Translations under genes and position numbers: made by a program
Assembly: GCA_030632095.1 (NCBI GenBank)
Contig: DAOVJU010000169.1
Location: 1-7,191, forward strand
DNA: 7,191 nucleotides
Source: Chlorobiota bacterium
GTDB taxonomy: Bacteria > Bacteroidota > Bacteroidia > Bacteroidales > B39-G9
Direction: 5' to 3'
Part shown: piece by piece, positions 1-5,852 of the stretch
How the letters are laid out: the number at the start of each line of letters is the position of its first letter
Position numbering within the stretch: the first letter of the stretch is position 1
Notes under the pieces: model-generated
Database searches by the model: none
Seen by the model: the letters and a program-made list of their open reading frames with translations, nothing else
Told to the model about the DNA's origin: nothing

Positions 1-31
1 AAAAAAAAACGAAAAATCCAATATTTTTTCG
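1..31 (-). terminator. possible intrinsic terminator after the methyltransferase remnant
   Basis: Read on the minus strand, a 7-bp perfect stem (CGAAAAA with TTTTTCG, 8-nt loop) is followed directly by nine T residues. It lies just after the stop of the methyltransferase fragment, which is where a terminator would be expected. The stem has only two G:C pairs and the window edge cuts the T-run, so the call is weak. Confidence 0.35.
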
Positions 32-42
32 CACTACACATT

Positions 43-177
43 TTAAGATTCCGGAACAATAACCCCCATTCTATGCGGGTTGTAGAGCGGAGAAGAACGG
101 TTAAGTGTCAAACTCAGGATTAATTTTCCATCGTATTTAAGACAATCCCATGCATTTTTTAGAACTATTTCGGCTAT
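43..177 (-). pseudogene. class I methyltransferase catalytic-domain fragment
   Basis: A 44-codon open stretch with no start codon follows the 126-residue ORF on the same strand but in another frame. Its translation begins IAEIVLKNAWDCLKYDGKLI and ends HRMGVIVPES before a TAA at 43-45. The pattern of a helix with LKNAW followed by LKxDGKLILS is like the segment of class I SAM-dependent methyltransferases that follows the SAM-binding core (usually LkpGGrLil). An in-frame TAA sits at 178-180, directly before the fragment, so a simple frameshift would not rejoin it to the upstream ORF. The glycine-rich SAM-binding segment is also absent between the two pieces. The simplest reading is a decayed gene with an internal deletion. 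The family call rests on a short motif and is moderate. Confidence 0.5.
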
Positions 178-554
178 TTATTTTCTTCTTTATTTTTTTC
201 TTCTTTTTTTGAATCGCTTTCCAGAATAATATCAAAAAGTTTATCCCATTGTTTTGATTCATTGTACTGTAGCTCAATTAAATCTCCCACATACCGTGGT
301 TGCCCTTCAACAAGATATAATTGACTAATATGTGAATTAATAAATTTGCCACTACTTGACTGTAAAAGGTCTAATTTTTCACATGCATTTAATAGTGGAA
401 TTAAAAAATTGGTGATAGTACCTGATTTTGAAGCAATTTCTTCAGCAGTCATTTCTTCTTTGGAAATAACCGTAAATATTTTCAACCGGATAGCTGTATA
501 AATAACATTGGTTATCCATGGGGCCATTATTAAATTAGCAATTGTGTTATTCAT
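174..554 (-). CDS. truncated methyltransferase: N-terminal dimerisation/winged-helix domain only
   Basis: The 126-residue product resembles the N-terminal helical and winged-helix dimerisation domain of Methyltransf_2-like O-methyltransferases. Residues 11-30 read APWITNVIYTAIRLKIFTVI, the usual 'A..lgiFd.l' helix. Residues 36-60 (TAEEIASKSG, then LIPLLNACEKL) match the helix-turn-helix, and 62-82 (DLLQ...GKFINSHISQLYLV) match the wing, followed by the typical GQPRYVGDL segment. Complete homologues run to about 330-350 residues and continue into a SAM-binding Rossmann fold. Here the protein stops in a lysine/glutamate tail (residues 115-126) encoded by a 15-bp tandem repeat. No catalytic residues remain, so enzymatic activity is not expected. 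A residual protein-protein or DNA-binding role cannot be excluded. A catalytic-domain scrap follows downstream. No Shine-Dalgarno is seen before the ATG at 552-554. Confidence 0.6.
   Translation of the reverse strand: MNNTIANLIMAPWITNVIYTAIRLKIFTVISKEEMTAEEIASKSGTITNFLIPLLNACEKLDLLQSSSGKFINSHISQLYLVEGQPRYVGDLIELQYNESKQWDKLFDIILESDSKKEEKNKEENK
181..210. repeat. 15-bp tandem duplication, pyrimidine-rich
   Basis: Two adjacent copies, 181-195 and 196-210, differ at one base (A192 versus T207). The unit is TTTTCTTCTTTATTT on the plus strand. On the coding (minus) strand it spells five codons per copy and makes the KKEEK/NKEEN tail of the truncated methyltransferase. It lies exactly where homology to a full-length enzyme stops, which fits slippage or a deletion junction. 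Confidence 0.75.
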
Positions 555-609
555 TTTATTAATTGATTATACTTTTTTCAGAAGGATTATCATAGAATTA
601 TTTATAAAT

Positions 610-626
610 TTAATAAAGTTTATTAA
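610..626. promoter_or_regulatory. perfect 17-bp AT palindrome in divergent spacer
   Basis: TTAATAAA-G-TTTATTAA is an exact 8-1-8 dyad. It lies between the divergently read methyltransferase remnant (start at 554) and the beta-barrel gene (start at 768), about 55 bases from the first and 140 from the second. The symmetry and position would suit an operator. All arm bases are A or T in an AT-rich spacer, so chance is a serious alternative. Confidence 0.25.
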
Positions 627-721
627 GCATTTGAATAACTATTATCCGAAAATATTAAATTGAAAAAAATTAGTAAGATTTTCAAATATTTCTTATCTGT
701 TACCGTTATTAATAAAAATAC

Positions 722-729
722 TACTTTTG
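722..729 (+). promoter_or_regulatory. Bacteroidota-type -7 box for the beta-barrel/lipoprotein unit
   Basis: TACTTTTG matches the Bacteroidota primary-sigma -7 consensus TAnnTTTG exactly and ends 38 bases before the ATG at 768. That would give a leader of about 30 nt. The -33 region (about 698-702, TGTTA) is only a weak match to TTG. The gene has a loose AGG at 756-758, 9 bases before the ATG. Confidence 0.5.
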
Positions 730-767
730 AGCATTATGTTATTAATTAATTATTTAGGTAGAAAATC

Positions 768-1532
768 ATGAAAAAATTAAGTTTTATTTTACTAGTATTT
801 ATTGGTGTTTCTTTGTATGCACAAGAAACTGATCAGAATTTTAAACCGGAAAAGAACAATATCTCATTTGAAGTTAGTTTTTATCCTAACGATCCTTTCT
901 CTCCAATAAACTTATCGTATTTAAGAGGGCGTTACTTTTTTAGCGATAAAATGGCATTACGAATGGGCTTTGATTATTCATCGAAAATAGATAAAGATGA
1001 AAGTGTAAATATTGTATTAGATTATTCATCAGGAGATATAGAATATCAAGCACCAAATAATGTGTATGAGAATTCTTACAATATATTTGGAATACATCCT
1101 GGAATTGAATATCATTTTGCTAATTGTAAAAGAATATCACCATATGTAGGTATGGAATTTTTATATGTAAGTAAAAAATCAAAAGGTTCTGTAATTGATT
1201 ATGATATAGAATCTAACTATGACTATGTTAACGATATATATACATATAGTCATACTAAAGAAAAATATGAATATGAAAATTGCTGGATATATGGTAGTGA
1301 AAGAGCGTATGTGAAAATGGGCTTAAATGTTATTCTTGGAACAGATGTTTACATAACCAAACATTTGTATATGGGTGTTGAATTTGGTATAGGAAGTGTA
1401 CGAGTGAAAGATTTAGAAATAACAGAAAAGAATATTACTGACAATATTGATCTTGTATTAGATCCTGAAGAATTAGATAAAGAAAGAGGGATTAATGTAA
1501 ATAGTGCTATCAGATTAGGTTTTTGGTTTTAA
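768..1532 (+). CDS. small outer-membrane beta-barrel protein
   Basis: The 254-residue protein starts with a clear Sec signal peptide (KK, hydrophobic stretch 5-16, probable cleavage after SLYA at residue 18). The mature part alternates polar and hydrophobic or aromatic residues in paired strands: about 31-40, 48-58, 62-71, 104-116, 124-135, 180-190, 194-209 and 245-254. It ends in the aromatic run GFWF; a terminal phenylalanine is the usual BAM recognition signal. Size and pattern fit the eight-stranded OmpA/OmpX-like porin-family barrels common in Bacteroidota. The charged, tyrosine-rich segment at about 140-176 looks like a long surface loop. Two cysteines (120 and 172) could form a disulfide. 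The lipoprotein gene starts 6 bases after its stop, so the two are probably co-transcribed and may act together at the outer membrane. A specific function cannot be assigned. Confidence 0.75.
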   Translation: MKKLSFILLVFIGVSLYAQETDQNFKPEKNNISFEVSFYPNDPFSPINLSYLRGRYFFSDKMALRMGFDYSSKIDKDESVNIVLDYSSGDIEYQAPNNVYENSYNIFGIHPGIEYHFANCKRISPYVGMEFLYVSKKSKGSVIDYDIESNYDYVNDIYTYSHTKEKYEYENCWIYGSERAYVKMGLNVILGTDVYITKHLYMGVEFGIGSVRVKDLEITEKNITDNIDLVLDPEELDKERGINVNSAIRLGFWF

Positions 1533-1538
1533 AAAGAT

Positions 1539-2189
1539 ATGAAAAGATTAATATTAAATTGTTCATTTATATTATTGGTATTGTTATCATGCAATAAGGA
1601 TGATGAAGACACTTTACATAAAAACTCTGACATTGGGGAGAAAAAAGGTTTTATAGAAGATAATGCTACAAATGAGTTTATAGAGCATGATCATTATTTT
1701 GATTTTATAAGTAATTCTGATGGTATAGTATTTGTTTCAGATGAAACCGGAAACCATTTTATTAGCTATGAAGAAATTGAATTGCCAAATGGTAGTTGTT
1801 ATTTTGAAATGGATAATAAATCATACTCTGCAGGTTATGCATTTTGGATTGATTTAAGTAGTTATTTTTATTATTATGGAACAGAAATTGTAATTATTGA
1901 TAGAAATTTCAATTATGCATTAGACATAGTCATATATCCAGATTATAACAACATTACGGTAGGAAGTTTATATAATGCAGAAGCATACTTTATTAATCTT
2001 GAAAATGATTATAATTATTATGTTGAAGCTGATTATGCCTTCGTAAAATTTCTTAAAACGGATGATGAAAAACTTTCGGGAAAATTTGAGTTTTATTATT
2101 ATGGCTCCGGCACACCTGGAAGTGGGATACAATCTGATAGTAAAACAATAAAAGGAACATTTTACTATCTAACTAGATATGACTTTTAG
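1539..2189 (+). CDS. tyrosine-rich lipoprotein, probably surface-exposed
   Basis: The 216-residue protein has a type II signal peptide with lipobox LLSC, the lipidated cysteine being residue 18. NKDDED follows the cysteine at once and resembles the acidic lipoprotein export signal that sends Bacteroidota lipoproteins to the cell surface. The mature protein has about 24 tyrosines in 216 residues, with runs at 109-113 (YFYYY) and 186-188, and looks mainly beta. The C-terminal segment 178-211 (KLSGKFEFYYYG, then KTIKGTFYYL) recalls the closing 'isGtFsf...itnGtF' strands of small Bacteroidota lipoproteins, but no named family is certain. The ATG lies 6 bases after the beta-barrel gene's stop, with only AAAAGA before it, suggesting an operon. 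Its function is unknown; a surface partner of the adjacent barrel is plausible. Confidence 0.7.
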   Translation: MKRLILNCSFILLVLLSCNKDDEDTLHKNSDIGEKKGFIEDNATNEFIEHDHYFDFISNSDGIVFVSDETGNHFISYEEIELPNGSCYFEMDNKSYSAGYAFWIDLSSYFYYYGTEIVIIDRNFNYALDIVIYPDYNNITVGSLYNAEAYFINLENDYNYYVEADYAFVKFLKTDDEKLSGKFEFYYYGSGTPGSGIQSDSKTIKGTFYYLTRYDF

Positions 2190-2220
2190 ATATTTAAAAT
2201 AATCAGCTAGCACTAAAACT

Positions 2221-4545
2221 CTAAATAGTAAATAATACAACCATTTTTATATTTCTTCCCATTGCCGGAATATATGAGCCGAATGGCTGATAATCGGTAT
2301 CCAATATGTTTTTTACCACTAACCTGAACTTGGGATAACCGGGCAATGCATTGGAATTTAAACCCAAAGAAAAATTTAGAACTGTATGAGGTTCAGATGG
2401 TATATAACCCCAGGGTCCGCCATCAGTTCCTTCCGGTATTTCTGCTATTCGGTTTTGTGCTGAAGCATATTCGGTTTCAACTTTAATATTATACCCGGTT
2501 AACCATTTGCGGTTTAATAATCCATAATATTTCAAATCCCCTGTCATTTTTAAAGGTGGAATACCAAATAGTGGTGCATTGCTTTCATCAATGAACATAT
2601 CAATGCCATGCACGTATGCTCCGCCTATACCTGCATATAAATTATTAGAAGGTTTAAATACGTTCTTAAAACGATAGGAAGCAGATATTTCACTTCCCAT
2701 AATTTTAGCATCTGTGTTTTTGTATGTGAAATCCACGTCCTTGTGTTCAGTATCGGGTGTTTCATTTATAAAGTCATCCATTCGATTGTAAAACAGGGCT
2801 ATATCATATTTTAATTTGCTTCTATCCGTAAATCCCCTGAACCCCATGTCAACATTCCAGCTATATTCCGGTTTCAAATCAGGGTTTCCAACTTTTGAAC
2901 CCTTGCAACTGATGATTTCTGTATATAATTCTTCTGCAGTAGGCATTCTAAAAGCCCTGCCTAAATTCAGCGACAAATGCATATTATATTTTGGCGAATA
3001 CACCATGCCTGCATTCCCGCTAAAAGTTGTACGATTTTCATAGCGTTCATCCTGCCCGCTTGCCTGTCCTTCATTTACCGTGGATGCATCAAAGCGAATA
3101 CCTGTAATTAAACGGAATTTTTCAGACAGTTCCCATTCATCATTAATAAAGGCTCCAAGATTTTGCTGTCCGGCATTCTTATATCCCTCCAGTTGCCCTT
3201 GAGTATTATTGTAATAATCAATAATATCCGTTGGGTTGTCTAATAAGAAAAAGTACCCGTCAACGCCTGTAGTCAGTTTGTTGTTCCCTGAAAGCTTAAG
3301 AATAGAGAATAACTGCCCGCCACCGTAATTGTCCTTGTAATGTACCAGGTCTAAGGAAGAAACCAGACCCGAAACGGTACTATACTTGTATTTATAATAA
3401 TCACGGGAGCCATCATCGTAATAGATATTGAATTTAACAACTTCTACAAAAGCTTTTGGGGCATATGTGTAACTGATTGCCGAATGAAAACGCTTTTCCA
3501 AATTACGGATTTCTGTGAATGCTTTTGCAGGTCCATTAAAGCCTCGTGGTTTACCCCAATCACCATAATGATAATTTGCATTAATAATTATTTTATATTT
3601 ATCAGAAAACTTATAACCTGTATTTAAGGAAAAGTCACGGTCTTCCACATCGCTGTTTTCGGCTGTTTCTCCGTTACCATAAACATAATTATTAGTTTTC
3701 CGGTATTTTCCGTTGATAGAAATTCCAAAATTCTTCCTTTTATGACAAACCCTGGCTACTTCCAAAAATTCATTATTATTACTGCCGTAGCCTGATAATA
3801 TTTTGGCATTTGTTTCCTTATCACCAAAAGGTTCATGGTTAATAATATTAATAATACCTGAAATAGCACCACTACCATAAATAACAGAACCGGGGCCTTT
3901 TATAATTTCCACTTTCCTGGTATCATAAACATTCATATCCTGGCCAAAATACCCGCCCGGAAATGTTCCAATACGCCTGTTCCCATTTTTCATTATTACC
4001 AGGCGTTTTGAGTTCATCCCTCGCAAAAGTATGGGTGAGTGATATTCCCACACCTGTGTAAAACCGGGTGTAGCAGCCAACACATCGGTTATGTTCGATT
4101 GCATATTATCAGCAATTTGCTGATTAGAAATAATGGCTGCCGATTTGGATAATTTGTTCAATGGTTGTTCATAAAGCGATGCAGAAATAACAACATCTTT
4201 TAATTTTTCCATCTTAGACTTTAAATAGATCTTTATTTCTTTTGAAAATAAAGAATCGCTTATAATCATTTCGTTTTTGAAATAATTGATATGACTAAAT
4301 ACGAGTTTTGTTTTGCTGTTATTTTTAATCAAAACTTCAAAACGCCCATATTTACCGGATATTGCTCCTGTTGAAGTATTTACAATTGATACATTCACAA
4401 ATTCAACAGGGATTTTGGTTTCTGCATCCAATATCATACCACGTATTTTTTGTGAGCTTTGTGAGAAAGCATTATTTTGGAAAACAAGAAAAATACACAA
4501 TAGCAATATACATTCTGATAAAATGAGTTTACCTCTATATATCAT
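2221..4545 (-). CDS. TonB-dependent outer-membrane receptor (HmuR-like, ligand uncertain)
   Basis: The 774-residue receptor has a signal peptide (residues 1-28, cleavage near AFS|Q). A carboxypeptidase-regulatory-like beta-sandwich follows at about 33-110. The likely TonB box is LKDVVISAS (115-123), then the plug at about 130-238 with the canonical KGPGSVIYGSGAISG segment (216-230), and a 22-strand barrel to the C-terminus. Residues 532-535 (FRMP) and 554-560 (NPDLKPE) correspond to the FRAP/NPNL boxes of haem receptors. The stretch between them has a cysteine (547) but no histidine, unlike typical haem transporters. It would import a scarce ligand using TonB-ExbBD energy. The HmuY-like lipoprotein gene lies 454 bases upstream on the same strand and probably supplies ligand. 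No Shine-Dalgarno is visible; the start is chosen because it gives a complete signal peptide. TonB-receptor identity is secure, but the substrate (haem, metal or siderophore) is not. Confidence 0.93.
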   Translation of the reverse strand: MIYRGKLILSECILLLCIFLVFQNNAFSQSSQKIRGMILDAETKIPVEFVNVSIVNTSTGAISGKYGRFEVLIKNNSKTKLVFSHINYFKNEMIISDSLFSKEIKIYLKSKMEKLKDVVISASLYEQPLNKLSKSAAIISNQQIADNMQSNITDVLAATPGFTQVWEYHSPILLRGMNSKRLVIMKNGNRRIGTFPGGYFGQDMNVYDTRKVEIIKGPGSVIYGSGAISGIINIINHEPFGDKETNAKILSGYGSNNNEFLEVARVCHKRKNFGISINGKYRKTNNYVYGNGETAENSDVEDRDFSLNTGYKFSDKYKIIINANYHYGDWGKPRGFNGPAKAFTEIRNLEKRFHSAISYTYAPKAFVEVVKFNIYYDDGSRDYYKYKYSTVSGLVSSLDLVHYKDNYGGGQLFSILKLSGNNKLTTGVDGYFFLLDNPTDIIDYYNNTQGQLEGYKNAGQQNLGAFINDEWELSEKFRLITGIRFDASTVNEGQASGQDERYENRTTFSGNAGMVYSPKYNMHLSLNLGRAFRMPTAEELYTEIISCKGSKVGNPDLKPEYSWNVDMGFRGFTDRSKLKYDIALFYNRMDDFINETPDTEHKDVDFTYKNTDAKIMGSEISASYRFKNVFKPSNNLYAGIGGAYVHGIDMFIDESNAPLFGIPPLKMTGDLKYYGLLNRKWLTGYNIKVETEYASAQNRIAEIPEGTDGGPWGYIPSEPHTVLNFSLGLNSNALPGYPKFRLVVKNILDTDYQPFGSYIPAMGRNIKMVVLFTI

Positions 4546-4617
4546 AGTACAATAATTTTAGATTTAGCGTCAGTTCGATATAAGAAAACTGAACAATTTG
4601 CTGATTTTGATAATACT

Positions 4618-4630
4618 GTAATCGCATTAC
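4618..4630. promoter_or_regulatory. operator-like dyad upstream of the receptor gene
   Basis: GTAAT-CGC-ATTAC is a perfect 5-3-5 inverted repeat 73 bases upstream of the receptor start. Short dyads of this kind are typical of Fur/Zur/MntR-type metalloregulator sites, but it does not clearly match a site I know. The assignment is inferred from position and symmetry only. Confidence 0.25.
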
Positions 4631-4715
4631 TTAATTGGAATAATGGAATTTTGGAAAAATGGGATGAAATAATAAGAATATTTGGCATTTTTTATATTGC
4701 GGTTTACAATTTATT

Positions 4716-4825
4716 TTTTAGTTATTAGTTGATTAGTTTGTGGTTTTAGTTTTGATAGTTTCTGGTTTTGGTTATTTAGTTGGAAATCAGTAACCCAAAC
4801 TATAACTAAAAACTAATAACTAAAA
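4716..4825. repeat. 110-base imperfect palindromic (hairpin) element
   Basis: The two halves pair in four blocks. 4716-4730 pairs with 4811-4825 (15 bp, perfect, TTTTAGTTATTAGTT). 4745-4751 pairs with 4804-4810, 4755-4761 with 4797-4803, and 4770-4774 with 4791-4795. A 14-nt unpaired segment (4731-4744) lies on the left. The left half is almost only T, G and A and the right half almost only A, C and T. Internally it repeats TTAGTT/ATAGTT-like words. It could be a small non-autonomous or REP-like palindromic element, or a structured mRNA leader of the receptor gene. Confidence 0.6.
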
Positions 4826-4888
4826 GTGTTAACTACTTTCTATGGTTTTCCTTTAAATATAATTAAACATAGAATATCGGTTTTCAGA

Positions 4889-4896
4889 CAAACATA
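4889..4896 (-). promoter_or_regulatory. candidate -7 box, receptor-proximal promoter
   Basis: On the minus strand the sequence is TATGTTTG, an exact TAnnTTTG match. It would give the receptor a leader of more than 300 nt that includes the hairpin element. No TTG is found at the -33 distance, so the call is weak. Confidence 0.2.
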
Positions 4897-4999
4897 ATCT
4901 TTCTTATATCGAGTTTATGTTATTTACTACACGACTTTAAAAACATAAATGCTAAACCTGCAAGAACAATTAAAAAAGCGATGTGGTTTTACTATTTTT

Positions 5000-5692
5000 T
5001 TAATCCACAAAATCCCATTCCAATGCTACATACCCTGTTGCCGTGGGCGCCGGGTCAGCCGGAAAATCAGTTACAATCAGCTTTACCAGGCGGCCTTCGA
5101 TAGTTTTAATTATCCATACGGGTTCATCACCGGCAATATCATTCATTGCAGGATTTTTCCATTTATCTCCAATGACCAGTTTTTGATATTCCGCCTGAAC
5201 TTCTGACATTAATGGATATCCTGTTGTTCCGGTTGTCAGACCTGATAAATCAAAACCTGTATCATCAGATTCAAAGCTAATAGTTTGTAGATCGCCATTT
5301 GTCAGATTTTGGTAAGCCGTATATCCTTTGCAGGTGGTGTCAACGGCACTGTAATTTATAGCTTCAGCACTTGCAGCTAATGCTATGTATGGCATTCCTC
5401 CAGGGTTGCCGTCGGGCTTTTCAACTTTGATGGTACGTATCTTTATATCATAGGTAAAATCTGATACTGTTAAAGAATCGAGGTTGTTTGCACCTCCTGT
5501 TTCTCCATTATATTCAAAATCAAAACCTACACCACCGGGATTTTTGCTTCCACAAATTAAATAAGGAGAATATAAACTTTGAAATTGTTCCTGATTGTCA
5601 TTTTGATTGTTGTTATCATCATCTTCTTCGCATGAAGTGAATGTGAAAAATAAACATGTCAATATGATTAATAAATATTTAAATGTATCCAT
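5000..5692 (-). CDS. HmuY-like surface lipoprotein
   Basis: The 230-residue lipoprotein has a type II signal peptide with FTSC; the lipidated cysteine is residue 21. EEDDDNNN follows directly, a strong Bacteroidota surface-export signal. The rest looks all-beta. The C-terminal block, VWIIKTIEGRLVKLIV (192-207) and then TGYVALEWDF (219-228), matches the closing strands of HmuY-family proteins ('yvirTadGkyaKlqf ... Gyitf.Y.y'). YDIKIRTIKV (81-90) matches their 'WDiafhr' strand. HmuY proteins bind haem at the surface and pass it to the HmuR receptor, and a TonB receptor gene lies next downstream here. The protein contains no histidine at all, so His-Fe-His ligation as in Porphyromonas HmuY is impossible. 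Methionines 100, 162 and 183 are the only candidate soft ligands, and Met ligation is known in some homologues. Cysteines 47 and 121 could form a disulfide. The family call is moderate and the ligand is open. Confidence 0.6.
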   Translation of the reverse strand: MDTFKYLLIILTCLFFTFTSCEEDDDNNNQNDNQEQFQSLYSPYLICGSKNPGGVGFDFEYNGETGGANNLDSLTVSDFTYDIKIRTIKVEKPDGNPGGMPYIALAASAEAINYSAVDTTCKGYTAYQNLTNGDLQTISFESDDTGFDLSGLTTGTTGYPLMSEVQAEYQKLVIGDKWKNPAMNDIAGDEPVWIIKTIEGRLVKLIVTDFPADPAPTATGYVALEWDFVD

Positions 5693-5756
5693 GATTACAT
5701 ACTTATTTCAATTACGATTATTAATAATTAATGTGTTAAAATTTGTATTGTATTAT

Positions 5757-5848
5757 TCCCGTATTTATTGAACAGGACTATTGAATTGAAATCTCCATGA
5801 GTAAAAAACTCATAAAAAATAAACCCACAACAACTGATATATACGGGA
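5757..5848 (-). other. nested inverted repeats between small protein and HmuY-like genes
   Basis: TCCCGTAT (5757-5764) pairs exactly with ATACGGGA (5841-5848). Between them ATGAGT (5797-5802) and ACTCAT (5808-5813) form a perfect 6-bp hairpin with a five-base loop. In the minus-strand transcript this would fold just after the small membrane-protein gene. There is no T-run after the stems, so it is not an ordinary terminator. An RNA-processing or stability element is possible. Confidence 0.3.
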
Positions 5849-5852
5849 TAAA

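Larger units (their letters stand above)
4546..4999. other. 454-bp non-coding spacer inside the uptake cluster
   Basis: No gene was found between the receptor and the HmuY-like gene. From the receptor side it holds a GTAAT-CGC-ATTAC dyad (4618-4630), a long imperfect hairpin (4716-4825), a weaker inverted repeat (TTCTATG at 4838-4844 with CATAGAA at 4868-4874), a lone minus-strand -7 match (4889-4896), and a short startless stretch that translates like a lipoprotein signal peptide (4920-4988). The length suggests that the receptor has its own promoter or that the message is processed here. Confidence 0.6.

Noticed and set aside
174..210. single sequencing frameshift explaining the broken methyltransferase
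   Set aside because: The downstream frame has its own stop at 178-180 and the SAM-binding core is missing, so one indel cannot restore the gene.
2190..2220. terminator between the convergent lipoprotein and receptor genes
   Set aside because: Only a short GCTAGC palindrome is present, with no stable stem and T-run.
2816..3043. 75-codon plus-strand ORF
   Set aside because: It lies wholly antisense to the receptor's barrel region and shows no protein-like pattern; it is a shadow frame.
4313..4555. 80-codon plus-strand ORF
   Set aside because: It is antisense to the signal peptide and N-terminal domain of the receptor; it is a shadow frame.
4838..4874. TTCTATG/CATAGAA inverted repeat
   Set aside because: The arms are 7 bp with a 23-base AT-rich interior and no T-run; this is within chance for this composition.
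4974..4999. terminator after the HmuY-like gene
   Set aside because: Only A- and T-runs face each other, with no G:C-containing stem.
4949..5206. 85-codon plus-strand ORF
   Set aside because: It is mostly antisense to the HmuY-like gene's C-terminal part; no domain or signal was seen.
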